Assembly (NCBI RefSeq): GCF_000770675.1
Contig: NZ_AVBG01000013.1
Coordinates: forward strand, 50,505-114,504
From: Pontibacillus chungwhensis BH030062
Lineage (GTDB): Bacteria > Bacillota > Bacilli > Bacillales > BH030062
Length of the DNA stretch: 64,000 nt
Direction of reading: 5' to 3'
Under the pieces are notes generated by a model. The model saw only the letters and a list, made by a program, of their open reading frames with translations. It had not been told where the DNA came from and did not search any database. Positions within the stretch are counted from its first letter, which is position 1. Every line of letters starts with the position of its first letter. Shown here piece by piece: positions 1 through 8,997 of the stretch. Position numbers and translations under genes: made by a program.

Positions 1-830
1 AAAGAACCATACGCCTCTCCCCACAACCCTTTCCCAATCGACATTCCAAGTGCAACATTAGGAGGTAAGAGGGCTACTGCGACCATCACTCCAACTAAGT
101 TTCCAGCCTTTCGATTCAACGTAGCAATGGCACCTGCTCCTCCAGCTGCAAGGGCTAAAAAGAAATCAGACCCAGTCACTCCCGTCCTAGAAGTATATTG
201 GGATGACTCTCCACTCATATGAAAGATAAAGTTGAAAAGAATAGCCATCACTACTACAATGCCTACCCCTACAAAAGAAGTTAAAGCTGCCTTCCCAAGC
301 AATTTGTAATCTCCAAGAATAGCAGCGAAAGCCGTTGCAATAACCGGACCAATTAAAGGAGCAATAACCATTGATCCAATCACGACTGCATCACTATCTT
401 TAATAAATCCCATCGAACCAACTACGGCAGAGAAGAAGATCATAAGAGAATAATTCAATGTCGTGACACTATTACGCTCTACAAATGATATAAGTTCTTG
501 GCGGCTTGCTCGAAGAAGAATTTGCTTTTCTTCCTCGTCCGCATCTTCTTGTGTGGTCTCTTCTTCACTTTCACTATTTAACGTTTGGCGTGATAAATAC
601 GTTCGAACCGGAATCAGCATCGTTTCAAATCCGTCTACAACATTTGATACACTTTCTAAATAATTTAAGATCTCTTCCACTTCATCTGAGTCTACTAAGA
701 TGCGAATAAGCATCCTCTCTTCTGACTCACTCGACACCCAATAAGAGGTGTGAGGCTGTTCTTGTAATTTCTCATTAACTTTGTCGAAATGTTTATCAGG
801 AATATAAGCTTCAATTAATTGCAGGCTCAT
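1..830 (-). CDS. DUF389 / TIGR00341 family membrane protein (3' end outside window)
   Basis: The reading frame runs on the minus strand from an ATG at 830 off the left edge, so about 276 N-terminal residues are visible and the C-terminus is missing. Residues 1-95 are a soluble domain with ferredoxin-like character, followed by an acidic linker (SESEEETTQEDADEEE) and then at least four hydrophobic segments rich in Gly and Ala. Short conserved patches such as VVIGSMVIAPLIGPVIATA and AVALLPPNVA are typical of the DUF389 family. These are uncharacterised inner-membrane proteins, so the function is unknown. The start is supported by an upstream GGGCGAGG-type ribosome site. It is divergent from the ger operon. 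Confidence 0.85.
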   Translation of the reverse strand, partial: MSLQLIEAYIPDKHFDKVNEKLQEQPHTSYWVSSESEERMLIRILVDSDEVEEILNYLESVSNVVDGFETMLIPVRTYLSRQTLNSESEEETTQEDADEEEKQILLRASRQELISFVERNSVTTLNYSLMIFFSAVVGSMGFIKDSDAVVIGSMVIAPLIGPVIATAFAAILGDYKLLGKAALTSFVGVGIVVVMAILFNFIFHMSGESSQYTSRTGVTGSDFFLALAAGGAGAIATLNRKAGNLVGVMVAVALLPPNVALGMSIGKGLWGEAYGS

Positions 831-1025
831 CGCGACCTCGCCCTTTTCTTCTGGATTCGTTTTTGTTCAGTTAGTATCTGAGAAAACGAACATTCCTATG
901 TATTGTGAGCGCAAAATCCCTCACCGGACCTCTTGAGGTTCAAAGAATCTTTTTTCTTTACACCTTATAAATTATGGAATTCTCCTTATACTAACAAAAA
1001 ATGCTCGATAAAAAGGAGGGTCTAA
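831..1025. promoter_or_regulatory. Divergent intergenic region with possible sigma-G -10 for the ger operon
   Basis: The sequence TATACTA at 987-993 resembles the sigma-G/sigma-F -10 element (CATACTA), 33 bp before the first ger start codon, which fits forespore expression of germinant receptors. I do not see a convincing TGAATA -35 at the right distance, so the call is tentative. A strong ribosome site AAAGGAGGG lies at 1012-1020. Confidence 0.3.
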
Positions 1026-2537
1026 ATGCGCCGTTCTGTTCAGAAGAAAAAAAAGGCAAGTGATACATTCCCATGTACGATTGAAGAGTTAAAGAAACAG
1101 CTATCCTCCATGTTACAGGATAGTCCGGACTTAAACTTTTCTACTTATACTCTAGGTCAGAAACGGATTATAGTCTTCTACTTCACGTATCAAATAAATA
1201 AAGAACAGCTACACAGAAGCATATTAGATACACTCCTTGCTTCTCAAGATAAAACATGGGATGCGAAGATGATCCAAAATGAGGTACCTCTCGCTTCTAG
1301 CACTTTACATGACACTCTTATATCTGTAGCAAAAGAGCTCATCCAAGGCGGTGTCGGCATTTATGTAGAAGAAGACGAGCAACCTCTTACGTATTACATC
1401 CCAGAACAAGCAAGGCGTGCAGTATCACGAGCAGAGAACGAGTCGCTTGTGCTAGGTCCCCAAATTGCTTTCACAGAGTCTATGGTTACGAACCTCAATA
1501 TTATTAGGTGGCGCTTAGATACTCCAGAACTCAAAACAGAGAAGTTAATTATAGGAAAAGAGATTCCTACTGAAATTCGTATTGTATATCTTAAAAATAT
1601 TTCAAATGACGACTTAGTCAACACCGTTCGCCAGCGGCTGGAAGATTTAGATGTGAATGACGTAATGGATAGTAATGTGGTGGCACAATTGATTGAAGAT
1701 CGGTCCACGAGCATCTTTCCTCAGCTGTTAACGACAGAACTCCCAGACCGGTTCTGTAATTCCATTATTAACGGGAAAGTTGGGATTATGGTAGATAAAA
1801 GCCCTACCGTGCTCATAACACCCGCTACTTTATTTAGTTTTTTAGAATCAACAGAAGATATTTATTTCAGATGGAATATCGGTACTTTTCTTCGTATTAT
1901 GCGTTTAGTAGCCATGTTCCTATCGATCTTATTAACACCTGCATATGTAGCTGCTTTATCGTTTCACGTAGAAGTTATTCCTTCTTCCCTTCTTGTCTCA
2001 CTTGGCCAATCCAGGGCAAACGTACCATTCCCGCCTGTTTTTGAGGCATTGCTCTTAGAGCTATTAATCGAGTTACTCCGCGAGGCTGGAGCTCGATTAC
2101 CTACCAAAGTTGGTCAGACAATGGGTATTGTGGGAGGTATTGTACTAGGTCAGGCGGCTGTTAAAGCAGGATTCACAAGTAATATTTTAATTATCGTAGT
2201 AGCATTGAGCGCCTTGGCTTCTTTCACGGCACCAAGTTATATGATGGGAGGAGCCATTCGAGTCATTCGTTTCCCCATGATTATTTTATCTGGTTTGTGG
2301 GGACTCTTAGGGATTTTCCTTGGATTATCATTTCTGATTATTCATTTACTGAAGGTATCTTCACTCGGTACGCCGTACTTATCTCCTCTGTATCCGTTCC
2401 ATTTCGCAGACCTCGATAATTCGATTGTTCGTCTGCCGTGGTCCAGATCGAATAGGCGCCCTACTGTAAATGAAACGAAGAAACCAGTGAAGTTCTCCCA
2501 GAAAGAAGCGAAGAAGAAAAGAGATATTGATGAGTAG
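1026..2537 (+). CDS. Spore germinant receptor subunit A (GerA family)
   Basis: A 503-residue GerAA/GerBA/GerKA-type protein, a component of the nutrient germinant receptor in the inner membrane of the dormant spore. Residues 1-270 are a soluble, charged domain. The C-terminal half has hydrophobic segments around 285-310, 375-420 and 425-455 and the family patch EALLLELLIELLREAGARLP near 340-360. The C-terminal tail is basic (KKPVKFSQKEAKKKRDIDE). The length matches the family, and the AAAGGAGGG at 1012-1020 supports the start. It is the first gene of an A-B-C operon, 9 bp before the B subunit. The germinant recognised cannot be told from the sequence. Confidence 0.96.
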   Translation: MRRSVQKKKKASDTFPCTIEELKKQLSSMLQDSPDLNFSTYTLGQKRIIVFYFTYQINKEQLHRSILDTLLASQDKTWDAKMIQNEVPLASSTLHDTLISVAKELIQGGVGIYVEEDEQPLTYYIPEQARRAVSRAENESLVLGPQIAFTESMVTNLNIIRWRLDTPELKTEKLIIGKEIPTEIRIVYLKNISNDDLVNTVRQRLEDLDVNDVMDSNVVAQLIEDRSTSIFPQLLTTELPDRFCNSIINGKVGIMVDKSPTVLITPATLFSFLESTEDIYFRWNIGTFLRIMRLVAMFLSILLTPAYVAALSFHVEVIPSSLLVSLGQSRANVPFPPVFEALLLELLIELLREAGARLPTKVGQTMGIVGGIVLGQAAVKAGFTSNILIIVVALSALASFTAPSYMMGGAIRVIRFPMIILSGLWGLLGIFLGLSFLIIHLLKVSSLGTPYLSPLYPFHFADLDNSIVRLPWSRSNRRPTVNETKKPVKFSQKEAKKKRDIDE

Positions 2538-2546
2538 GGATACATT

Positions 2547-3659
2547 ATGAAAATACAACTTCAAGTACCAGTAGGTTTACAAATCAAAGCGTTTTACCTC
2601 TTCTTCCTGATTCACACTGTTCAAGTTGGTTCAGGAATTATGGGGGTTTCCACACACGTATACAGCCAGGCAAAGCAAGACGCCTGGATCTCTATTATAG
2701 TAGCGGGGATCTGGATGAGTATTAGCGTATTTTGTATGAGCAGGATTTTGCAGCAATATGAGAGTGCTGACCTCCCGGGCATTCAAGTAGATATCTTCGG
2801 AAGAATCATTGGGAAATTCCTAGGGACTGTCGCTGCACTATATTTCTTTGGCTTTATGATTACACTGCTACTTAATTATATTGAAGTCGTTCAGGTATTC
2901 TTATTTCCAACCATCCCAACATGGCTGGTGTGTTTTTTCTTATTGTCTCTTGTGGTGTATGCGGTCCTTGGAGGTATACGGGTAATCGTCGGGGTTTCGT
3001 TTTTATTCTTTGTTGGAACGGTTTGGCTTTTAGCTGTTTTATATAAACCAATCACCTTAATGGAGTGGAATCATTTCCTTCCAATTATGGGAACTTCTTA
3101 TACAGACATTATCAAAGGAGCATATAAGTCCACATACTCTCTCATTGGGTTTGAAGCGTTATTGTTTGTGTACCCTTACGTTCAAAACAAGCAAAAAGCT
3201 CATTTAGCTGCTCAACAAGCTGTTTGGGGCACAACTATCCTTACCTTAGCTGTTGTCGTAATAACAATTGGATACTTTAGTGGTCCTCAATTGGAACGGT
3301 TGATTTGGCCTACACTTTCTATGTTTAAAATCATTCAATTCTCTTTTGCTGAACGGTTTGACATTATCGCCGTGGGATTATGGATGATGGTTATTTTACC
3401 GAATATGGTAACAGCTATGTGGCTATGTACGCATACGTTCAAGCGAATTTATGGATTAAGGCAAAAACAAGTCCTATATATGTTAGCAGCCCTTCTATTC
3501 TTGGGAACCATTCTATTCCAAGATCGCCTACAGATTAATTATTTCACTGATATGGTAGCAACATTGGGCTTTTATATTGCTTTTGTTTATCCGCTTGTTC
3601 TCTTACCTATCGTTTTACTTAAGAACTATATCCGCAGAAAGCGAGGAACCTCACAATGA
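2547..3659 (+). CDS. Spore germinant receptor subunit B (GerAB-type permease)
   Basis: A 370-residue, strongly hydrophobic protein with about ten predicted membrane segments. It belongs to the endospore germination permease group of the amino acid-polyamine-organocation (APC) superfamily. In characterised receptors the B subunit binds the germinant. It begins with a short soluble stretch (MKIQLQVPVGLQIKAFY) and ends with a basic tail after the last helix. It lies between the A and C subunits and overlaps the C gene by 4 bp (ATGA-type junction), which points to translational coupling. Confidence 0.95.
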   Translation: MKIQLQVPVGLQIKAFYLFFLIHTVQVGSGIMGVSTHVYSQAKQDAWISIIVAGIWMSISVFCMSRILQQYESADLPGIQVDIFGRIIGKFLGTVAALYFFGFMITLLLNYIEVVQVFLFPTIPTWLVCFFLLSLVVYAVLGGIRVIVGVSFLFFVGTVWLLAVLYKPITLMEWNHFLPIMGTSYTDIIKGAYKSTYSLIGFEALLFVYPYVQNKQKAHLAAQQAVWGTTILTLAVVVITIGYFSGPQLERLIWPTLSMFKIIQFSFAERFDIIAVGLWMMVILPNMVTAMWLCTHTFKRIYGLRQKQVLYMLAALLFLGTILFQDRLQINYFTDMVATLGFYIAFVYPLVLLPIVLLKNYIRRKRGTSQ

Positions 3660-4780
3660 AAAAACTTATATGTATTCTTTGTGTCCTCGTCCTTCTTACG
3701 GGATGTGTAGAAAGAAAATATATTGAACGACTCGGGATCATAACGGTAATTGGATATGATTTACTAGAGGAAGGATTCTTAGAAGGAACGCTGATTTTCT
3801 TTCAATTTGACCCGAATGCGAATAGCGTTTCTCAAATTATTACGAGTCGTGCAAATTCAGCTAAGGGTATTCGCCAAGATGCTAATTTAAAATCAAGTAA
3901 ACAACTCGTCTCAGGCCAACTCCGACTTGCTGTATTCGGTTCCCAGCTAGCTGAAAAAGGGATTATGAGAGTTACTGATACACTCGCACGTGATGCAGCA
4001 GTTTCCGATTTATTATATATGACTATTGCAGAGGAAGATGCTAAAGCGATCCTTTCGTCCAATAAAATGGAGGATGCAGCTGATATCGGGAACTACTTAA
4101 ACAGTATGATTGAGAAAAATATCCAAAATGAAGTCCTCCCTTATAGCACCCTTCACCAATTTCAGCACGATTATTACGACTTGGGACGAGATCCGATTCT
4201 ACCAATGCTAAACCTTGAGGATGGTAAGCCAGTATTGCGTCACCTGGCTCTAATGCAAGATGATCGAATGGTCGGAAAACTACCGGTTAAAAAAGGGTTC
4301 TACTTAAAACTCATTGAATCTCGTTTTGAGGCAGGGCATTTAGAAGTTGGCTTGCCGCGGGAGAAATTTAAACCTTACTTCAAGTCCAATCGAAATCACG
4401 AAGAAATTGACCAGATGTTCGTAACATTTGATGAGATTAAAAGTAAAAGTCAGTTAGTGCTCAATTCACCTGATTCCTTAAGTTTCAATCTTGATATTAC
4501 ACTTGAAGGACGAATTCTAGAGATTTCAGATGACTTAAAAATCCAAGACCCTAAGGTTGTTAAACTGTTAGAGGAAGAATTCGCTTCCTTAATTGAAGAT
4601 GAAATCAAAAGTGTAGTAGAAGTGTTTAAAGAAAATCAGGTAGATCCTATTGGCTTTGGTCAAATATACAATAAAGAGCGTCCTTTAAAAGAAAAAGGGG
4701 AATGGCGAAAGTTAATGTCGGACATAAGCGTTGATACGAATGTAAAAACCAGAATCGTCCGCCATGGGATCATCAAATAA
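3656..4780 (+). CDS. Spore germinant receptor subunit C (Ger(x)C lipoprotein)
   Basis: A 374-residue GerAC/GerKC-type lipoprotein. The N-terminus has a lipoprotein signal with lipobox LLTGC (Cys at about residue 17), so the mature protein should be anchored to the outer face of the spore inner membrane. Short family patches are visible (IERLGIITVIGYD, KGFYLKLIESRFEAGHLEV). It is the last gene of the receptor operon and is followed by a rho-independent terminator at 4786-4815. Confidence 0.95.
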   Translation: MKKLICILCVLVLLTGCVERKYIERLGIITVIGYDLLEEGFLEGTLIFFQFDPNANSVSQIITSRANSAKGIRQDANLKSSKQLVSGQLRLAVFGSQLAEKGIMRVTDTLARDAAVSDLLYMTIAEEDAKAILSSNKMEDAADIGNYLNSMIEKNIQNEVLPYSTLHQFQHDYYDLGRDPILPMLNLEDGKPVLRHLALMQDDRMVGKLPVKKGFYLKLIESRFEAGHLEVGLPREKFKPYFKSNRNHEEIDQMFVTFDEIKSKSQLVLNSPDSLSFNLDITLEGRILEISDDLKIQDPKVVKLLEEEFASLIEDEIKSVVEVFKENQVDPIGFGQIYNKERPLKEKGEWRKLMSDISVDTNVKTRIVRHGIIK

Positions 4781-4785
4781 TTGAA

Positions 4786-4815
4786 AGAGCCACTTTTGTA
4801 TACAAAAGTGGCTCA
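4786..4815. terminator. Bidirectional terminator between gerC and the aldo/keto reductase
   Basis: An inverted repeat GAGCCACTTTTGTA/TACAAAAGTGGCTC just after the gerC stop and before the stop of the convergent reductase gene. The A/T-rich flanks allow it to serve both strands. Confidence 0.85.
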
Positions 4816-4822
4816 AATTATA

Positions 4823-5653
4823 TTAGCTATTATAATCAAACTCATCCGGGTGAGCTCCGTTTCGCTCCCCTGTATTCAGTTCATCAATTTGTTTCATCTC
4901 TTCAGATGTTAACTCGAAATCAAAGATAGCTGCATTTTCTTTTTGACGATGGGGTTTCGTGGACTTCGGTATTGTGATAATCCCATGTTGCACGTCCCAG
5001 CGCAAGATAATCTGAGCTGGTGTTTTACCATACTTCTTAGCCAGGTTCTGTAATACTTCATCATCAAAATATCTTCCACGAGCCAGTGGAGACCATGCTT
5101 CCACCTTAATATCACGGTGCGTGCAGAAATCTCTAAGAGCAGGCTCAGCTAAACGTGGATGAAGTTCAACCTGATCAACGACAGGTTTAATTTCAGCATC
5201 TTCAAGCAGATCTTCCAAATGATGCTCTAGAAAGTTACTTACGCCAATCGCTTTTACCTTGCCATCCTTATATAACTTCTCTAACGCTTTCCACGTCTCT
5301 TTGTATTTCCCTGGTACAGGCCAATGGATTAAATAAAGATCCAGATATTCAAGGCCAAGCTTCTCCATACTTCGGTCAAAAGCAGCTAAAGTCTCTTCAT
5401 ACCCTTGCTCATCATTCCAAACTTTTGTTGTGACAAACAATTCTTCACGGGGAACAGATGTCTCCTTAATTGCTTGACCTACACCCTCTTCATTCTTATA
5501 GAAAGAAGCTGTATCGATACTACGATAACCAATATCGACCGCTGAGAGAACCGCCTCTTTCACATCGCTTCCCTCTTCCATCTTATAAACACCAAGACCT
5601 ACTCTTGGCATTTGGATGCCATTGTTCAACGTTGTAGTAGATTGTAAATTCAT
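4823..5653 (-). CDS. Aldo/keto reductase (AKR5 / YvgN-like)
   Basis: A 276-residue NADPH-dependent aldo/keto reductase with a TIM-barrel fold, of the 2,5-diketo-gluconate reductase/glyoxal reductase type. The catalytic tetrad is complete: D47 and Y52 in DTASFYKNEEGVGQAI, K77 in LFVTTKVWN and H110 in LYLIHWPVPG. The C-terminal cofactor-binding patch IPKSTKPHRQKENAAIFDF is present. The closest well-studied relatives reduce methylglyoxal and other small aldehydes; the substrate here is unknown. It is monocistronic and shares a terminator with gerC. Confidence 0.93.
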   Translation of the reverse strand: MNLQSTTTLNNGIQMPRVGLGVYKMEEGSDVKEAVLSAVDIGYRSIDTASFYKNEEGVGQAIKETSVPREELFVTTKVWNDEQGYEETLAAFDRSMEKLGLEYLDLYLIHWPVPGKYKETWKALEKLYKDGKVKAIGVSNFLEHHLEDLLEDAEIKPVVDQVELHPRLAEPALRDFCTHRDIKVEAWSPLARGRYFDDEVLQNLAKKYGKTPAQIILRWDVQHGIITIPKSTKPHRQKENAAIFDFELTSEEMKQIDELNTGERNGAHPDEFDYNS

Positions 5654-5779
5654 AGGATTAAGTCCCCTTTCTTTAAGGTCTATTCCCCTATGATCATACC
5701 GCTCACACGTAACAATAACAATAAATTCATACTCAATGTTTTCTCATTTATTAAATGTATATAATGAAGAAGATCCTCA

Positions 5780-7000
5780 CTAAATCATTACAGCTTGTGC
5801 AGAGGTTTGACTGTCCTCAATATCGTCCCCTACAAGCCCAGCCAATACATGAACCCTTAAAATAAACCCTTCTAAACGATCATCTTCCCCCAACACGGCT
5901 AAAGGATACTTTGAATCTAACGCTTTTGGAATTAAATCGTTCACATATTCTTCTTTCTTTACCATGTGAATATTGGTTGTAATAACATCAGATAATGATT
6001 TTTTTGAGCGGATTCCATTAACTGCATCATCAATTGTTACAATGCCTTGTACTTGTCGCTGTCGATCTACTACAAACACACTGGATATCCCGTTCTCTTC
6101 CATCTCTCGAACCGCTACATTCAGGCCATCCTTAAGAGAAACTAAAGCATTTGGCTTAATCATCACATGTTCCGCCTGAAGAATCTTTGAGCGATCAATA
6201 TCTGCAATAAAGTTTTCGATGTATTCATTTGCAGGGCTTTCTAATATTGCTTCAGGTGTTCCAATTTGCTCAACTTTTCCATTTTTCATAACAGCTACAC
6301 GGTCCCCAATTTTAAAAGCCTCGTTAACATCATGAGTAATGAAGATAATCGTTTTCTGAAGACGCTCTTGTATATCCAACAATTCAAGCTGCATTTCTCG
6401 ACGTATTAAAGGATCCAGAGCACTAAACGGCTCGTCCATTAATAAGATGTCCGGATCATTTGCAAGGGCGCGAGCTAGCCCTACTCGTTGCTGCATACCT
6501 CCAGATAACTCACCTGGATATTTATCTTCATATCCTTTTAAACCTACGATCTCAATATTCCTCATTGAGATTTTCTTTCTTTCCTCTTTCTCAATACCAC
6601 GAATTTCAAGACCATATTCGACATTTCCAAGCACCGTTCGATGATCAAATAAGCCAAAGTGCTGGAAAACCATTGCGATTTTATCTTGTCGATACTTCTT
6701 TAACTGAGCCGGGCTGTATTCTACAATGTTTTCATTATCGACGTAAATACTCCCATCAGTTGGCACATTAAGCATATTCAAGCAACGGATAAGAGTTGAT
6801 TTTCCACTTCCTGAAAGACCCATAATGACAAAGATCTCTCCTTGATTAATATCCATGGAAGCATCATATACCCCTACTGTATGTCCTGTTTCTTCTAAAA
6901 TTTGATCTTTCTCCATACCGTCGCGAACCTTTGGGATAATCGATTTAGGCTTTGAACCAAATATTTTAGATACATGTTCTACTCTCATCTTAACAGACAT
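5780..7000 (-). CDS. opuAA: Glycine betaine ABC transporter, ATP-binding subunit
   Basis: A 406-residue OpuAA/ProV-type ATPase. Walker A is GLSGSGKST (61-69), the ABC signature is LSGGMQQRVGLARAL and Walker B is ILLMDEPFSALDP. Two CBS domains follow from about residue 270; in this family they sense ionic strength and gate transport. The N-terminal extension of about 40 residues before the ABC core is typical of OpuAA. It is the last gene of the operon; its ATG overlaps the opuAB stop by one base (TAATG), with GGAGG just upstream. Confidence 0.95.
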   Translation of the reverse strand: MSVKMRVEHVSKIFGSKPKSIIPKVRDGMEKDQILEETGHTVGVYDASMDINQGEIFVIMGLSGSGKSTLIRCLNMLNVPTDGSIYVDNENIVEYSPAQLKKYRQDKIAMVFQHFGLFDHRTVLGNVEYGLEIRGIEKEERKKISMRNIEIVGLKGYEDKYPGELSGGMQQRVGLARALANDPDILLMDEPFSALDPLIRREMQLELLDIQERLQKTIIFITHDVNEAFKIGDRVAVMKNGKVEQIGTPEAILESPANEYIENFIADIDRSKILQAEHVMIKPNALVSLKDGLNVAVREMEENGISSVFVVDRQRQVQGIVTIDDAVNGIRSKKSLSDVITTNIHMVKKEEYVNDLIPKALDSKYPLAVLGEDDRLEGFILRVHVLAGLVGDDIEDSQTSAQAVMI

Positions 7001-7860
7001 TAATCAGCCCTCCTGTGCTTCTGGAATCGTTCCGCTACTCCACCTGTCACACGGTCTATAAGAATCGCCAGGAATACAATACTAATTCCTGCCTCAAATC
7101 CGAGCGCCAAATCTATGCGGTTGATGGAAACTAGTACAAGCTCCCCTAAACCACCTGCACCAACCATTGAAGCGATAACAACCATAGCTAAGGCCATCAT
7201 TGTAGTCTGATTGACCCCTGCCATAATCGTAGGTAAAGCTTGGGGTAGCTGGACCTTCTTAAGCATTTGCCATTTCGATGACCCGAAGGACTCAGCAGAT
7301 TCAATCACTTCTGAATCAACATTACGAATAGCAAGATCCGTTAATCGAATAACAGGCGGCAATGCATAAATGAGTGTTGCAAATACAGCTGCTACGTTTC
7401 CTAATCCAAAGAAGAATATAGCCGGTATCAAGTAAACAAAACTAGGCATCGTTTGCATCGCGTCTAATAAAGGACGCATGACAAATGAGAATTTCTTACT
7501 GAAAGCCATCCATATACCTAGTGGGATTCCGAGTAATAAAGAAGTGATCACCGATGTTAAGACAATTGCGATTGTTGTCATTAACACATCCCATAACCCG
7601 AATGTCCCAACAAGGAACATAAAAGCAGCATATAAAATACCAGCAGTAATGGATTTAAAACGCCAACCTAGCACAAAAATGATGGCAATAAACACCCACC
7701 AAGGCAAAAACATTAAACCTGCTTCAATTGATAGAATTGCTCTAGAAGCAATTAAAAAGATAAAGTCAAAAAACGGCTCAAGCACATCGTTAAGCCATAA
7801 AACAAAGTTCTCTACATACTTTCCAATCTCAAGCTGAATATCCGGAAAATTACCTTCCAT
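7000..7860 (-). CDS. opuAB: Glycine betaine ABC transporter, permease subunit
   Basis: A 286-residue OpuAB/ProW-type permease. About 60 N-terminal residues include an amphipathic stretch and first helix, followed by the binding-protein-dependent transport domain. The EAA loop reads SFGSSKWQMLKKVQLPQALP (about residues 190-210), which contacts the ATPase. It is translationally coupled to opuAA (TAATG) and separated from opuAC by an 80-bp gap holding a strong hairpin. Confidence 0.95.
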   Translation of the reverse strand: MEGNFPDIQLEIGKYVENFVLWLNDVLEPFFDFIFLIASRAILSIEAGLMFLPWWVFIAIIFVLGWRFKSITAGILYAAFMFLVGTFGLWDVLMTTIAIVLTSVITSLLLGIPLGIWMAFSKKFSFVMRPLLDAMQTMPSFVYLIPAIFFFGLGNVAAVFATLIYALPPVIRLTDLAIRNVDSEVIESAESFGSSKWQMLKKVQLPQALPTIMAGVNQTTMMALAMVVIASMVGAGGLGELVLVSINRIDLALGFEAGISIVFLAILIDRVTGGVAERFQKHRRAD

Positions 7861-7894
7861 TGAGGTCCCTCGCTTTATTGATATTTATAAACAT

Positions 7895-7935
7895 GGAAAG
7901 GTAGATGATTGAGCGATCTCTTCATCTACCTTTCC
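7895..7935 (-). promoter_or_regulatory. Intercistronic hairpin between opuAC and opuAB
   Basis: The arms GGAAAGGTAGATGA and TCATCTACCTTTCC pair perfectly over 14 bp around a 13-nt loop. It starts 4 bp past the opuAC stop. No long U-run follows, so it looks more like an RNA-stabilising or partly terminating element than a full terminator. Such an element would leave more mRNA for the binding protein than for the membrane subunits. Confidence 0.65.
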
Positions 7936-7939
7936 CTCA

Positions 7940-8938
7940 TTAAATCGCGTCTTTTACTTTTGTAACGACATCTTCTGATACCCATTCGGTCCACACATCT
8001 TCGTGCTCCTTTAACCACCAGTGAGCTGCTTCCTCAGCACTGGCTTCATTCTCTTTCATGTAGCCTAAAGCACTTTGAGTTAACTTGTTGCTTGTTTCAT
8101 AGTTTTCTAGGAAATCGTATACTTCAGGTGCTTGGTCAGGGAAGTCAGAATGTACAGCTACCGTTACCTTCGTTGGAGGAATCTCAGTTCCATAGTTTTC
8201 TTTAAACTGCTCTTCGTTGTATTCAGGTTCTTCTAATAGAGTAATATCAAATACACTTGTTACCCAAGTAGGAGACCAATAATACCCAACCCAAGCTTCC
8301 CCAGCTTCGTAAGCATCAGCTAAAGATGTAGCCAAGCCAGCTGAAGATCCTGGTCGGAAATAGTTGAAATTATCTAAGTTATAAGCATCTAATTTTGGTT
8401 CTAACATCTTGTCGGCAGCGAAACCAGACGGGGATCCATAAACCCTTCCTTTATCAGGATCTTCAGGGTCTTGGAATAGTTCAGGATATTTCTTTAAGTC
8501 AGCTACCGTTTTAAGGTCTGGTGCCATTGGTTCAATACCCCGTTCTTCATCTCCTTCAATAACGTAGGTCGGCACCCAATACCCTTGCTTATTATCATCA
8601 AAGTTTACAGATGCTTCTTTAATCTCATTCTTTTCAATGGCCTCATCGTATTCTTCTTGCATATTATCTACCCAAAACTCCATCATTACTTGAATGTCAC
8701 CTTGTCTCAATCCTTGTACAACGGCAGGTGAAGATCCAGTGGTAACATCCGTTTCATAGTCAAATCCATTTTCGATAATAGTGCCTGCAATTTCGTTATG
8801 TACGCGTTGACTATCCCATCCTGCATCCGAAAAGGTAATCGTTTCAATTGAGTCACTTTCAGATTCTGCACTTCCACTACATGCTGCTAAAACTGATAAA
8901 AGCATGACGCTAACCAATATCGTTAGTTTTTTACACAT
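7940..8938 (-). CDS. opuAC: Glycine betaine ABC transporter, substrate-binding lipoprotein
   Basis: A 332-residue OpuAC/ProX-like binding lipoprotein. The ATG at 8938 is preferred over one 36 bp upstream because AGGAGG lies 7 bp before it and because translation then begins with a lipoprotein signal (MCKKLTILVS...) whose lipobox LAAC gives Cys20. The mature part is acidic and rich in Trp and Tyr, as expected for a cation-pi betaine-binding site and for a surface protein in a salt-loving organism. Family patches include SSPAVVQGLRQGDIQVMMEF and GYYWSPTWVTSV. It is the first gene of the operon, whereas in Bacillus subtilis opuA the ATPase gene comes first. Confidence 0.94.
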   Translation of the reverse strand: MCKKLTILVSVMLLSVLAACSGSAESESDSIETITFSDAGWDSQRVHNEIAGTIIENGFDYETDVTTGSSPAVVQGLRQGDIQVMMEFWVDNMQEEYDEAIEKNEIKEASVNFDDNKQGYWVPTYVIEGDEERGIEPMAPDLKTVADLKKYPELFQDPEDPDKGRVYGSPSGFAADKMLEPKLDAYNLDNFNYFRPGSSAGLATSLADAYEAGEAWVGYYWSPTWVTSVFDITLLEEPEYNEEQFKENYGTEIPPTKVTVAVHSDFPDQAPEVYDFLENYETSNKLTQSALGYMKENEASAEEAAHWWLKEHEDVWTEWVSEDVVTKVKDAI

Positions 8939-8962
8939 ATTGAACCTCCTAATAATTTTTGT

Positions 8963-8997
8963 GAACAATTTCACATTATTGTTCGAACAATTTGTTC
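8963..8997. promoter_or_regulatory. Clustered palindromic half-sites upstream of opuAC (putative operator)
   Basis: Four half-sites of the GAACAAT type in alternating orientation: GAACAAT (8963-8969), ATTGTTC (8978-8984), GAACAAT (8985-8991) and TTTGTTC (8991-8997). They form the perfect palindromes ATTGTTCGAACAAT and GAACAATTTGTTC. The block lies between 12 and 60 bp upstream of the opuAC ribosome site, so a bound repressor could block initiation or elongation. The regulator is not known. Confidence 0.55.

Noticed and set aside
463..709. Two plus-strand frames antisense to the DUF389 gene
   Set aside because: The minus strand holds a family-like protein with a ribosome site; the plus frames have neither.
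8939..8974. 12-residue longer start of opuAC
   Set aside because: The longer frame would put the AGGAGG inside the coding region and spoil the lipoprotein signal.
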